In this document: positions 25,942 to 34,685 of the stretch, piece by piece
Position numbering within the stretch: the first letter of the stretch is position 1
Layout: each line of letters opens with the position of its first letter
Assembly (NCBI GenBank): GCA_965277535.1
Contig: OZ255825.1
Coordinates: 3,100,001-3,164,000 of the forward strand
From: Ilyomonas sp965277535
Lineage (GTDB): Bacteria > Bacteroidota > Bacteroidia > Chitinophagales > Chitinophagaceae
Length of the DNA stretch: 64,000 nucleotides
Reading direction: 5' to 3'
Position numbers and translations under genes: made by a program
The notes under the pieces: model-generated
Told to the model about the DNA's origin: nothing
The model's database searches: none
The model's input: only the letters and a program-made list of their open reading frames with translations

Positions 25942-26679
25942 ATGGAACTTATCAATAATTTTACTTCGGAAGTAAAAGCATTTCTGAAAAACAACTGGTG
26001 GGTATGTATCATGTATGCTGTTCTTCTTTCCATTGTATTTGTTACACAGGAGAAGCAGTTTGTAAGCATAGTAGTAGTTACTTCTCTGCACTTTGTTGCC
26101 GATATTTTTATTATGATGATGTTTAGTGCTTACACAAACAAGCAATATGCAAGAGGCACCTATTTCCAAATTATTTCGTCGCTTATCTTTTTATCGATAA
26201 AAATTTACACCGGCTGGTCGGGTAAGGGCTGGCATTACTTGCTTGCCGACCCCATTTATATTCTCGCAGCGGTAAAAAATTATAAGATTGATGTAAGTAA
26301 AACTGACTTGAAGAGTGTGAATTATAAAACCATGACTGCATTGAGCTTGCTCATCATCTTCGCAGTTATTATGGCGAAGGTATTTTTCAAGGCAGATATA
26401 TTGTCTTCTCCATCCGAATGGGTTCAAACAGCAGGCATTTTTTTGTTTGCCATTGCTTTATCAACAACTGAAAGCGAGCAGTTGCGTTACGAATTTTCAC
26501 TCATCGCACTCATTGCTATGGTGGGCGGCTCGGCGTGGGAAATGGCAATTAAGTTGGAAGATAAAAGCCTTGCAGGGCTTGCGCTTTCCTATACCTTACT
26601 GCCGCTAACTGTTTTAGTGTTTTACGTTAAAAGATGGACTTCTTTTTTGCAAAGGAGTCACGGGGCTGTTATTGTTTAA
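25942..26679 (+). CDS. Polytopic membrane protein paired with the TIR-like gene
   Basis: A protein of 245 residues from the ATG at 25942 (MELINNFTSEVKAFLKNNWW). An upstream in-frame start at 25762 would overlap the TIR-like gene by 104 bases and add a non-conserved-looking tail. About seven hydrophobic segments: VCIMYAVLLSIVFV, then VVVTSLHFVADIFIMMMF, FQIISSLIFLSIKIYTG, a re-entrant YLLADPIYILAAV, ALSLLIIFAVIMAKVF, AGIFLFAIALS, LALSYTLLPLTVLVFY. The topology resembles small transporters such as PnuC, but I see no family motif. Spacing (76 bases) and a shared terminator suggest an operon with the TIR-like gene. Confidence 0.7.
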   Translation: MELINNFTSEVKAFLKNNWWVCIMYAVLLSIVFVTQEKQFVSIVVVTSLHFVADIFIMMMFSAYTNKQYARGTYFQIISSLIFLSIKIYTGWSGKGWHYLLADPIYILAAVKNYKIDVSKTDLKSVNYKTMTALSLLIIFAVIMAKVFFKADILSSPSEWVQTAGIFLFAIALSTTESEQLRYEFSLIALIAMVGGSAWEMAIKLEDKSLAGLALSYTLLPLTVLVFYVKRWTSFLQRSHGAVIV

Positions 26680-26692
26680 ACAAGGGAAAATA

Positions 26693-26729
26693 GCAAAAGC
26701 CGCCTCGTTTGGAATGAGGCGGCTTTTGC
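26693..26729 (+). terminator. Terminator of the TIR-like/membrane-protein pair
   Basis: A perfect 14-bp stem (GCAAAAGCCGCCTC arm) with a 9-base loop and a T-rich 3' flank. Confidence 0.85.
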
Positions 26730-26779
26730 TTTGCAAGCAGCTTCATAAAGAATACTCAAGTCTTGCTTGATAATTTGAA

Positions 26780-26969
26780 TGACTTATGAACCGTATAGAA
26801 GCAAAGCGATTGCATTTCTCAATCTGGTTTAACATACATATCTTGCCACGACATTCTTCATGCTTTATGAAATCTTACCTCTACCATGTTGCGTTGATAT
26901 TGTTTTCAAGCGCAATTATGATAACCATCAGTTCTTGTCAAAAAGAAAATATAAACGGTTCATAAGTCA
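26780..26969. repeat. 15-base inverted repeat spanning the broken lipoprotein gene's 5' part
   Basis: TGACTTATGAACCGT (26780-26794) and its exact complement ACGGTTCATAAGTCA (26955-26969) face each other across 160 bases. The right copy carries the premature TAA of the lipoprotein frame. Confidence 0.6.
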
Positions 26970-27088
26970 CTCCTTATCTTGATACAGCTATAACAGATAC
27001 CAGCATCTTTATTGATTTTGTTCTTGACGGAAAAGGAGTTTTTGGCATTCAAAACGAACATGACGGGCAGTATGAGGCAAATCACTAA
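26867..27088 (+). pseudogene. Small lipoprotein gene with an in-frame stop
   Basis: From the ATG at 26867 the frame reads MKSYLYHVALILFSSAIMIT with lipobox ISSC, then QKENINGS and TAA at 26963-26965. The same frame continues open for 40 codons (VTPYLDTAITDTSIFIDFVL, then DGKGVFGIQNEHDGQYEANH) to a second stop at 27086. The downstream part has coding-like composition, so the gene looks interrupted by a nonsense codon within a 15-base inverted repeat. A 32-residue lipopeptide could still be made. No family recognised. Confidence 0.5.
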
Positions 27089-27184
27089 TGGCAGATTTCG
27101 ATTAGCGCAGTGGTATTAAGAAAATACGTTCTGATTTTTGGAGTAATATACTTCATACTTTTTTGTTACTTATTGTGCAAAAAC

Positions 27185-27217
27185 AAAAGCCGCAGTTCAT
27201 TTTCAACTGCGGCTTTT
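27185..27217. terminator. Terminator between the broken gene and the RDD gene
   Basis: Stem AAAAGCCGCAGTT with complement and a 7-base loop, T-run on the plus side. It is preceded by GCAAAAACAAA (27177-27187), and lies at the 3' ends of convergent units. Confidence 0.8.
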
Positions 27218-27239
27218 TTATTGTTAGATTTTAAAACGA

Positions 27240-27665
27240 CTATTGGTAAACCTGCTCTTTAATTACTGTTGTTTTCGTCCATTTATCGTGCCATAGGCGG
27301 CCTCCGAAAATGCTTAACGGTTCAAAAGGAACCAGTCTGCACAGCGTTCTTAAGAAAGCATCTTTAAAGCTAAATACGGTACCGTCTTCTTTTACTGCAC
27401 GCGTTTTGGTTATATACTTACCCAATGTTTTTCCGCCGGTAGCTCCCTCCATTACTGTGAAGTATACAATGAGTACCGAAATGGCAATCAGGTAAAGCAT
27501 TCCCATGTTGGAAGGATCAATAAAACTGGCGCCAAGTATGCCGATTATAAACATAATTACATAAAACCCAATTATATCAATCAGGTAGTTCACAAAACGG
27601 AGCGCAGGTTGCACGGGAGTTTGCAAAAGGTCATGTTCAACGAGTAAATCTTTTTGTTCATTCAT
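27240..27665 (-). CDS. RDD-family membrane protein
   Basis: A protein of 141 residues. The RDD pattern is visible as PALRFVNYLIDIIGFYVIMF (Arg, then Asp in the first helix) and GKTLGKYITKTRAVKEDGTV near residue 85-105, followed by LCRLVPFEPLSIF. Three hydrophobic helices lie at about 27-47, 55-73 and near the C-terminus. RDD proteins are small inner-membrane proteins, some linked to ion transport; the substrate is unknown here. Confidence 0.85.
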   Translation of the reverse strand: MNEQKDLLVEHDLLQTPVQPALRFVNYLIDIIGFYVIMFIIGILGASFIDPSNMGMLYLIAISVLIVYFTVMEGATGGKTLGKYITKTRAVKEDGTVFSFKDAFLRTLCRLVPFEPLSIFGGRLWHDKWTKTTVIKEQVYQ

Positions 27666-27804
27666 AGTTTACAATTTTATTGTTTGATAAAATAGACGAA
27701 TATAAAATACTGTTGGTAATTTATTTCCAAGAATAATTATTTTTTTTACGAGTGAATTAACAATAAATCACTACTGCTAAAAAGATAGATTTAGTACAAA
27801 AACA

Positions 27805-27832
27805 AAAGCCTCCCGTAAAAACGGCAGGCTTT
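27805..27832. terminator. Imperfect terminator between RDD and the TonB-type receptor gene ends
   Basis: AAAGCCTCCCGT pairs with ACGGCAGGCTTT across an AAAA loop with one mismatch. It is preceded by ACAAAAACAAA, a one-base variant of the recurring 11-mer. It serves the receptor gene ending at 27853 on the minus strand. Confidence 0.6.
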
Positions 27833-27852
27833 ATTAATGCACATGAGAAAGT

Positions 27853-30363
27853 TTATTGCTGACCGCCCGATTTTACACGGTTGGTTTCATCGTCAGCACC
27901 CGTGTTTCTGTGGCGTTGCGGCCCGTTGCCTGCACTACCGAAACGATAGGTAAAGGTTATATTCAGCCTGCGGTTATCCCATTTGGAATGGATGAGCGTA
28001 AGTCCCTTATCCAGGTCGCTTTTGCCATGGAAAGAAGCGAGATAAAACGGGTCTCTTAGGTTCACTTTGATGGTTCCTTTTTTCTTTAAAATTTGCTTGC
28101 TTCCACCCAGCGAAAACATACCCATTGGTTGTGCTAAAATGGCGCTGCTTTGCAATTGTTTTGAATTAAACCACCCGCTTATTTCTGCACTCCAGCCCTT
28201 ATTGAATGTAAACTGGCTACTGCCACTACCGTTAAAACCAAAGCTGCTTGTGTTGATGTTTTCACCATCAATTACACCATTAAAACTGTTGTTGAACAAG
28301 TTGGTATAAATGTTTAACGACCACCAGCTTTTAATTTGTTTATTATAGCTTACCGATAAGCCAATGTTCCGGCTCGAAGCAATGTTTTCCGATGTTTGAA
28401 ATGTAGTGTAATTAGAATCGTTGCCTAATTTCTTTGTTATCAAAACATCGTTGATAATGTTTGAAATAAGGGTATAATTCGCCGATACATTCAATGCGCC
28501 TTTGTAGTTGTAGCTTACTTCAATGTTATGGCTGAACTGTGGTTGCAGCAACGGGTTGCCTTGCTGATAAGTGTAACGGTCGAGCTGTTGCTGAAAGGGG
28601 TTGAGCGACTGATAATCGGGACGTTCGATGCGCCTGCCATACGATACTGCAAATGTATTGTTGTCGTTCTCTTTATAACTGATGTAAGAGGTAGGAAACA
28701 GTTTGGTGTAGTTTTTATGAAAGCTTGCACTTTGTGTCATCTGGTTGCCATCAGCAACTGTTTGCTCTGCCCGCAAGCCGGCCTGGAAGCCCCATTTCTT
28801 AATTTGTTTTTGCAGGTTTATGTAAGCTGCATTGATGTTTTCTTTATAAATAAAATGATTGCTTCGGGTTGAATCGTATTTCCATCCGCCGTTGTAATTG
28901 TATCCCGGATCGAACAGCGTGTACTGTGCGTCGTTGTCCGTTTTTACATAACTGAATTTAACACCCGCTTCCAGCGTAGTGTTCTTTTTCATTGGGTGAT
29001 GATAATCACTTTTGAATGTATAAATATCAATGTTCGATGGCAGGTTGCCCTTTAATAAGTAAGGATTTGGATTTGACGGATCCTTCGTATCAATCAAAAT
29101 ATTTTCGGGAGTGTACAAATAGTTGTTGGAGTATTGGCTGCCCGGCGCGTGATAAAAAATATAATCGGCGTCAGCAGTTAATTCGGTTCCACTGGTATCA
29201 AGCTTTTGCTGAAAATTGAGATTGAAACCAAAGTTCGTCCACTTGTTTTTATTTTCCGATTGTGCTGAGTTGTATTCAACAAAATGGTGAAGGCTATCGT
29301 AAATATCAGCCCGTGTTCCTGAAGAGAATTTATCATTTCTGAAATCACCCGTTACAACGGCTCCGATGGTTGTTTTTTTAGTGGCAAAAAAATCGGCACC
29401 CAGTTTAAAGCTTTGTGGCAAACCGGTATAACGTCCGTATGTGTGCTGGTTGCTGTATCTGTCAAAATCAACAGCACGGCTTGCCCGCGAGCTTCTGTCA
29501 ATTTCAATATCATTAAACCCTGCCCAATGCGAGTAACTGTAATTGGCAAACAGGTTCAGTTTGTTTTTGCGCCAGTTTACATTTATGTTGTTTGTATTTT
29601 TAAAATATTTGGCAAAGATGGCGCTGGTTGAAAAAGTGCCGTTAAAGCCAGCCGATTTTGTTTTTTTGGTTTTGATGTTAATGATACCTGAGTTGCCCGA
29701 TGCATCATATTTTGCCGATGGCTGGCTCATCAGTTCTATCTGGTCAATCTGGTTGGCACTCATGTTTTTTAAAAGGTTGGCAAGGTCCTGACCGCTTAGG
29801 TAAGTTGGCTTTCCATCAATCAAAATCACCACGCCCTGCTTGCCTTTCAGGCTGATGTTGTCATTGTTATCAACGGTAACGCCCGGCGATTTTTCCAGCA
29901 CTTCCAATGCCGTTAAACCCGTGTTAGTAGGCGATGCATCTACATTCACAACGGTTTTGTCAATCTTCTGTTCAATCAAAGGTCGCCTGCTCGTAACCAC
30001 GACTGCGGTTGACGACGCATCTTTGTTTTGTAGATGAACATCAGTCAGAGTAAAGGTTTGTTTTTCTTCATTGATAGAAAAAACAGGGCTGTAATATTTT
30101 TTAAAATTGATGGCATCAATCGAGATGAGATAACTGCCTTCTGCAGCTTTTTCAAAAGCGAACGAGCCATCTTTATCGGTTACAGCTATTTTTACCAGTG
30201 ATGAATCTTTGGTCTTTAATAAACTTATGGTTGCAGCTTCAACCGCTTTACCATTTACTGCTACTGTGCCGCTAACGGCAGGCTTGTTTACCTGCGCAAA
30301 AAGGGTTTGAGAAAAAAGGGCAAAAACAAAAAAGAGAAGGGAGAAAAACAGTTTCATAAACAC
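27853..30363 (-). CDS. Outer-membrane TonB-type receptor with carboxypeptidase-like N-domain
   Basis: A protein of 836 residues. Signal peptide MFMKLFFSLLFFVFALFSQT (cleavage near FAQ; the second Met is an equal start choice). Residues 27-110 form a carboxypeptidase regulatory-like domain (VSGTVAVNGKAVEAATISLL, then DKDGSFAFEKAAEGSYLISI). A plug follows (VTVDNNDNISLKGKQGVVIL, then IDGKPTYLSGQDL), and the rest is a barrel of the outer membrane beta-barrel family PF14905. The C-terminal NITFTYRFG is a barrel end. No SusD partner is adjacent, so the substrate is open. It carries three of the recurring 11-mers, two within the barrel region (28803, 29560) and one in the signal peptide (30320). Confidence 0.85.
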   Translation of the reverse strand: MFMKLFFSLLFFVFALFSQTLFAQVNKPAVSGTVAVNGKAVEAATISLLKTKDSSLVKIAVTDKDGSFAFEKAAEGSYLISIDAINFKKYYSPVFSINEEKQTFTLTDVHLQNKDASSTAVVVTSRRPLIEQKIDKTVVNVDASPTNTGLTALEVLEKSPGVTVDNNDNISLKGKQGVVILIDGKPTYLSGQDLANLLKNMSANQIDQIELMSQPSAKYDASGNSGIINIKTKKTKSAGFNGTFSTSAIFAKYFKNTNNINVNWRKNKLNLFANYSYSHWAGFNDIEIDRSSRASRAVDFDRYSNQHTYGRYTGLPQSFKLGADFFATKKTTIGAVVTGDFRNDKFSSGTRADIYDSLHHFVEYNSAQSENKNKWTNFGFNLNFQQKLDTSGTELTADADYIFYHAPGSQYSNNYLYTPENILIDTKDPSNPNPYLLKGNLPSNIDIYTFKSDYHHPMKKNTTLEAGVKFSYVKTDNDAQYTLFDPGYNYNGGWKYDSTRSNHFIYKENINAAYINLQKQIKKWGFQAGLRAEQTVADGNQMTQSASFHKNYTKLFPTSYISYKENDNNTFAVSYGRRIERPDYQSLNPFQQQLDRYTYQQGNPLLQPQFSHNIEVSYNYKGALNVSANYTLISNIINDVLITKKLGNDSNYTTFQTSENIASSRNIGLSVSYNKQIKSWWSLNIYTNLFNNSFNGVIDGENINTSSFGFNGSGSSQFTFNKGWSAEISGWFNSKQLQSSAILAQPMGMFSLGGSKQILKKKGTIKVNLRDPFYLASFHGKSDLDKGLTLIHSKWDNRRLNITFTYRFGSAGNGPQRHRNTGADDETNRVKSGGQQ

Positions 30364-30756
30364 TCATTTTGAATAACGCCACAAAGGTTGCTGTTGCCTT
30401 TTGTTTCACTTTGCAAAATGCTACCAGTGGCTGAATACAAGTATCAGTGGTACGGCTACTGTTGCTGTTTGTTACACTGTTGTGATGAACGGAAAATTAA
30501 GCGGATGAAAGAAAGATGTTACTGTCATTCTGCACAAAGCCCGCGTGAGATTGATTATAATTCATCATCGGGTTAAGGGCATTTGCGGAATGATGACACT
30601 GACCTTCCAACCTTTTTTAATCATCTTAAATCTTCTCTTTTCAACTTCTTAATCGCAATTGTTTTTTACTAATGTATATTAGCTGAGAAAACAGATGATG
30701 AACAACTGCTAAGGATAATTGCTTTAACCAAAACGTTTCTCTTATTTAATCGGCTT
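30364..30756. repeat. Gap with a GGCATTTGCGGAAT-type fold-back element
   Basis: Within the 393-base gap, 30524-30597 carries GTCATTCTGCACAAAGCCC facing AGGGCATTTGCGGAATGATG, an imperfect inverted repeat. The same element recurs at 47086-47150. The remainder is AT-rich, with no supported gene; promoters for the divergent receptor and kinase genes must lie here. Confidence 0.55.
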
Positions 30757-33747
30757 ATGACAATTGCAAAATCGTTTCGACTGATTGTTTTTACAACAAC
30801 GCTTCTGCTGTTGCATCAGTTGGCGGATTGCCAGTTGTTGTTTGCCAAAAATCATAAGCGTTATGTAATTAAAACGGTAAATGTTGAAGATGGGTTAATC
30901 AACAACTCAGTGAACGACATTGTAACCGATACATTTGGTTTTACATGGATTGCCACCAAAACGGGTTTGCAGCGTTACAATGGTTATCGGTTAGAAACGG
31001 TGCATCCAACCATCAAAGGAAAGCTTGTAAACATTAGCTACCAGGTTCATTTTTTAAAGACGAAAGAAGGTTTGCTGTGGGTTACTTACCGCAACGGAAT
31101 TTTATTGTACAATCCTTATCTCGATGGCTTCCGTTCACTCATCACTCTGCCGTCAACAACATCTGATTGTCCGCTCCGACCGTTAGAAGAAACACAACAA
31201 GGAGTATGGTGCCTGAATGAAAACGGTTTTGTTTTGTATAATACAACCGGCAGGCTGGTAAAAGAGATTCCGGTTACTGATTCATTGCTTATCCCTACTT
31301 TTTTAAACCCGAAGTTTCAACTTGCAGTCAATGCAAAATCTATCTTTCTTCTTACGGTACAAAATGGTATTCTTCGGTTCGATAAAGCTACTGGTCTTAT
31401 CCAGGTTTTGTATTTGGAACGAGAATCAATCAACAGCCTTGCCTGTAGCGAAAGCAAGCTGTATATAATGCATAGCAGGGGCATTGCCGTTGTTGATATT
31501 GATGACAAAAACGAACTTAACAGCAGAGAAGCTTTTCATACTGATAAGTTTTCTTCTGGCACTATAAAAGTATTCGGCAACCAGGTGCTTGCAAGCGTCA
31601 ATCAGCACTTGCTGTTGCTTGATTCCAATTGTAACAATGTAAGCGAAATCAGTACGTTGGGCAGCATGCCCGTATTGCCTGCCGGTTATATATCAACCAT
31701 GTATGAAGACCAGTTTCAACGCTTATGGCTGCTTACCAACGATGATATAAAAATTGTTCAGAACTACACCATTCCGTTTCAATATTACGCTTATCCGGCT
31801 GCTACCAATTTTATCAAATGCATTTGTGTAGATGAAAGCAACAACCATGTGCTGGCGGGCTGCTTTGCGGGTGGCATACAGTTGTACGATACGCTGAACA
31901 ATCCGTTATGGAAAAGCCCTTTGCTGATACCCAAAACAAAAGATATTGTGTGTATGGAAAAGCTGGACAACAACACCTATTTTGTTGAAACGTTAGGGCA
32001 AGGCTGGTACATTTTGTTTTTGCACGAAAAACGACTCGAGCCATTGCAAATAAGTAATGAAGACGAAGCGCAATTGCATACACACAACACTGCTTTCCCC
32101 AATAACATCCAGCGGCTTGATAGCACTAATATCATCCTTACCACCAATACCGATGTTATACAATGTTGTTTTAAAAACAATAAGATTGCAACATACCAGA
32201 TTTTGTTTCACAACAGTAGCAATCATCTTATCAATTGTTTTTATTTGGCTCAAAACAATCATTGTTTGTGGGTAGGTTCAAACAGCGGTATATTGTATTG
32301 CAAACACGGCAACGGCAGCATTGATACATTGACTGTTCCCGATGGCTACCAGGTAAGAAGCATTATTTGCGATGCGCAAAACAACACATGGGTAGGAACC
32401 GATAAAGGCTTGTTTGTGTATGCAAACAACAAACCGATAAAAACATTCACAACAGGCAATGGCTTGCTGAACGATTGTATTTATTCGATGCTGGCGGATG
32501 ATAAACAAAAAACGATTTATGCTTCCTCTAATTTGGGTTTATCAGCTCTGCAATTGAACGGTGTGTTGAAAAATTATACAAAAGAAAAAGGCCTGCAGGA
32601 GAATGAGTTTAACACGTCTGCCATAGCCAGAACAAGCACGGGAAAAATGTTTTTTGGCGGAGTGAACGGTATCACCGCTTTTTATCCTTCCGATGTTATA
32701 ACAGAGCCTGATCATCCATCCCTTTTAATTTATAAAACAGAAATTAACGATCAGCCTTTTGCCCTTCATTCAGCTACCTGGAATGCAGATACTTATTCGC
32801 TTTCCTACAATCAAAACAAAATTGATTTTTCACTTACTGCCTTCGGTTTGCAGGCAGCTTCAGGTTATGTGTATGAATACAAAATGCAGGGGTTTGATAA
32901 ATACTGGACGAGCACAAACAATCCCACCAACATCTCTTATCATCTGCCGCCGGGCAAGTATCAGTTTGAAGCAAGGGTAGTTAATTTTTCCTCAGCAGTC
33001 GTCAGGAGAAACATTATCATCGCGGCGCCTTTCTGGCAACGCTGGTGGTTTTATTTTGCGTGTGTTGTTTTTGTTTTTGCCACTTTATTGTTAACTGCCC
33101 GCGCTATTTACAGAAGGCGATATGTTGCACGTTTACAAGCCTTGCGCATCAGGCAGCAGGTACTTGCCGAGCGGGAACGCATTAGCCGCGATTTACATGA
33201 TAACATTGGCGCTTATGCTTCCGCCATCAGCGCGAGTGTAGATGATGTGATTTATCAATTCAATGCTTCCGACCACATTGCACTGAAACGATTGAAAGAT
33301 TCGGCGCGGGAAATCATCATTCAGTTGCGCGATTCTATCTGGGCGTTAAATAAAGAGTCCCAAACAGTGATAATGCTAAGCGACAGGATAAAAAACTACA
33401 TTCAAAAATTACAACCTAACTATCCCAACATTGATTTTGATGTGGATGAAAATATTGAGCAAAACCAAACCATCGCTTCCATCACTGCGCTGCACCTGCT
33501 TCGCATTGTGCAGGAAGCTGTTCACAATGCCGTTAAGCACAGCGGCTGTTCATATATTCAGATTACTATCAACAGTCAATCACCAATTGTTATTTCAATA
33601 AAAGATAACGGACGCGGAATGCCTGGCCAGCCACAGATGGGCGAAGGTTTAAAAAATATGCAATCGCGGGCTGCCGACATTGGCTGGCACTTAACCATTG
33701 CTAATTATAATGATGGTTGCAGCGTTCAATTGCGTAATACAAAATAA
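30757..33747 (+). CDS. Sensor histidine kinase with beta-propeller input domain
   Basis: A protein of 996 residues. A signal peptide (about 1-27) leads a periplasmic two-component-regulator propeller (VEDGLINNSVNDIVTDTFGF, later WVGTDKGLFVYANNKPIKTF). A Y_Y_Y domain follows near 700-755 (YKMQGFDKYWTSTNNPTNIS). One membrane helix lies near 763-785 (WWFYFACVVFVFATLLLTA). The cytoplasmic part has HisKA_3 (ERERISRDLHDNIGAYASAI, with the phosphorylated His near 813) and a HATPase (EAVHNAVKHSG near 925, DNGRGM near 951). This NarX/LytS-type kinase should phosphorylate the adjacent regulator 38 bases downstream. It lacks a fused receiver or AraC domain, unlike Bacteroides hybrid sensors. Confidence 0.9.
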   Translation: MTIAKSFRLIVFTTTLLLLHQLADCQLLFAKNHKRYVIKTVNVEDGLINNSVNDIVTDTFGFTWIATKTGLQRYNGYRLETVHPTIKGKLVNISYQVHFLKTKEGLLWVTYRNGILLYNPYLDGFRSLITLPSTTSDCPLRPLEETQQGVWCLNENGFVLYNTTGRLVKEIPVTDSLLIPTFLNPKFQLAVNAKSIFLLTVQNGILRFDKATGLIQVLYLERESINSLACSESKLYIMHSRGIAVVDIDDKNELNSREAFHTDKFSSGTIKVFGNQVLASVNQHLLLLDSNCNNVSEISTLGSMPVLPAGYISTMYEDQFQRLWLLTNDDIKIVQNYTIPFQYYAYPAATNFIKCICVDESNNHVLAGCFAGGIQLYDTLNNPLWKSPLLIPKTKDIVCMEKLDNNTYFVETLGQGWYILFLHEKRLEPLQISNEDEAQLHTHNTAFPNNIQRLDSTNIILTTNTDVIQCCFKNNKIATYQILFHNSSNHLINCFYLAQNNHCLWVGSNSGILYCKHGNGSIDTLTVPDGYQVRSIICDAQNNTWVGTDKGLFVYANNKPIKTFTTGNGLLNDCIYSMLADDKQKTIYASSNLGLSALQLNGVLKNYTKEKGLQENEFNTSAIARTSTGKMFFGGVNGITAFYPSDVITEPDHPSLLIYKTEINDQPFALHSATWNADTYSLSYNQNKIDFSLTAFGLQAASGYVYEYKMQGFDKYWTSTNNPTNISYHLPPGKYQFEARVVNFSSAVVRRNIIIAAPFWQRWWFYFACVVFVFATLLLTARAIYRRRYVARLQALRIRQQVLAERERISRDLHDNIGAYASAISASVDDVIYQFNASDHIALKRLKDSAREIIIQLRDSIWALNKESQTVIMLSDRIKNYIQKLQPNYPNIDFDVDENIEQNQTIASITALHLLRIVQEAVHNAVKHSGCSYIQITINSQSPIVISIKDNGRGMPGQPQMGEGLKNMQSRAADIGWHLTIANYNDGCSVQLRNTK

Positions 33748-33785
33748 GTATTGATAATTTGCTTCTTTCATTTCAGATTTGAGCG

Positions 33786-34469
33786 ATGATTACAAAAATT
33801 GCTTTTGTTGACGATAAAGCAATCAACCGGCAATCGTTTACCGATAAAATAAAACAATTGTCCAATGTTGATTTAATATTCACTGCCATCAACGGAAGCG
33901 ACTATTTGGAACAACTCAAAGGATTACCACACCCGCGCATGCCCGACATTGCTTTTGTTGATTTGGAAATGCCCGAAATGGATGGCATTACCACCATTGG
34001 CATCAGCAAGGCGTTGTATCCAAACATTGTGTGCATTGTGCTTACCGTGTTTGATGACGATGATAAATTGTTTGAAGCGATAAAAGCCGGTGCCAATGGC
34101 TATTTATTAAAAGATGAAGGCGCACAATCCGTAGCCGATGCCATCACCAATGTTATGCAATTTGGAGGCGCGCCTATGAGCCCTGGTATAGCCCGCAAAG
34201 CCTTTGCCCTGCTGGCTCATGCGCAAGTTGTTATACCTGAAAACAAAGCACCAAAAGGCGGAACGGCACACGAATTATTATCGGAAAGGGAAAAAGAAAT
34301 TTTACAATTTACCACGCATGGCTGGGATGCCAAACGCGTAGCTTCGGAACTGGATTTAAGCGTTCACACCGTACGAAAACACATAGCCAATATTTACCAG
34401 AAACTACACATTACCTCCAAAGCGCAAATGATACAATTGGCTTATAAGAATAAGTGGATGAAAGAGTGA
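33786..34469 (+). CDS. LuxR/NarL-type response regulator
   Basis: A protein of 227 residues, cognate partner of the preceding kinase. The receiver domain has acidic pair DD near 9-10, phospho-acceptor Asp59 in IAFVDLEMPEMDG, Thr near 86 and Lys in YLLKDEG. The C-terminal HTH is the LuxR type (LSEREKEILQFTTHGWDAKR, then LDLSVHTVRKHIANIYQKL). It likely activates genes in response to the propeller signal. The large secreted repeat protein downstream is a plausible target, from position only. Confidence 0.92.
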   Translation: MITKIAFVDDKAINRQSFTDKIKQLSNVDLIFTAINGSDYLEQLKGLPHPRMPDIAFVDLEMPEMDGITTIGISKALYPNIVCIVLTVFDDDDKLFEAIKAGANGYLLKDEGAQSVADAITNVMQFGGAPMSPGIARKAFALLAHAQVVIPENKAPKGGTAHELLSEREKEILQFTTHGWDAKRVASELDLSVHTVRKHIANIYQKLHITSKAQMIQLAYKNKWMKE

Positions 34470-34540
34470 AGAGGCAAGGTACAAGGAACAAGCATCAAGC
34501 TACAAGAAACAGGGTTCAAGATACAAGAAGCAAAAGAGGG
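34470..34540. repeat. CAAG-rich low-complexity tract
   Basis: Repeats AGGCAAGG, TACAAGGAACAAG, ATCAAGC, TACAAGAAAC, TTCAAGATACAAGAAGC directly after the regulator gene. Related to 11371-11562 and 12475-12560. A TTTGTTTTTGC motif follows at 34545-34555. Confidence 0.55.
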
Positions 34541-34685
34541 AAGGTTTGTTTTTGCCCATATTTCAGCCAGCTTTATTTGTTAGCCAATCATCTCACTAAT
34601 ACAAATTAGTTATTGTATTTGCCGTATTACAAGTCAAACTTTACGCTTTCATTTTCCCCAAGTTTCATCAAAAACGAAAACCTCT

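Noticed and set aside
25942..26679. PnuC nicotinamide riboside transporter (attractive beside a NAD-cleaving TIR)
   Set aside because: About seven helices fit, but I cannot see the PnuC sequence motifs, so only a generic membrane protein is claimed.
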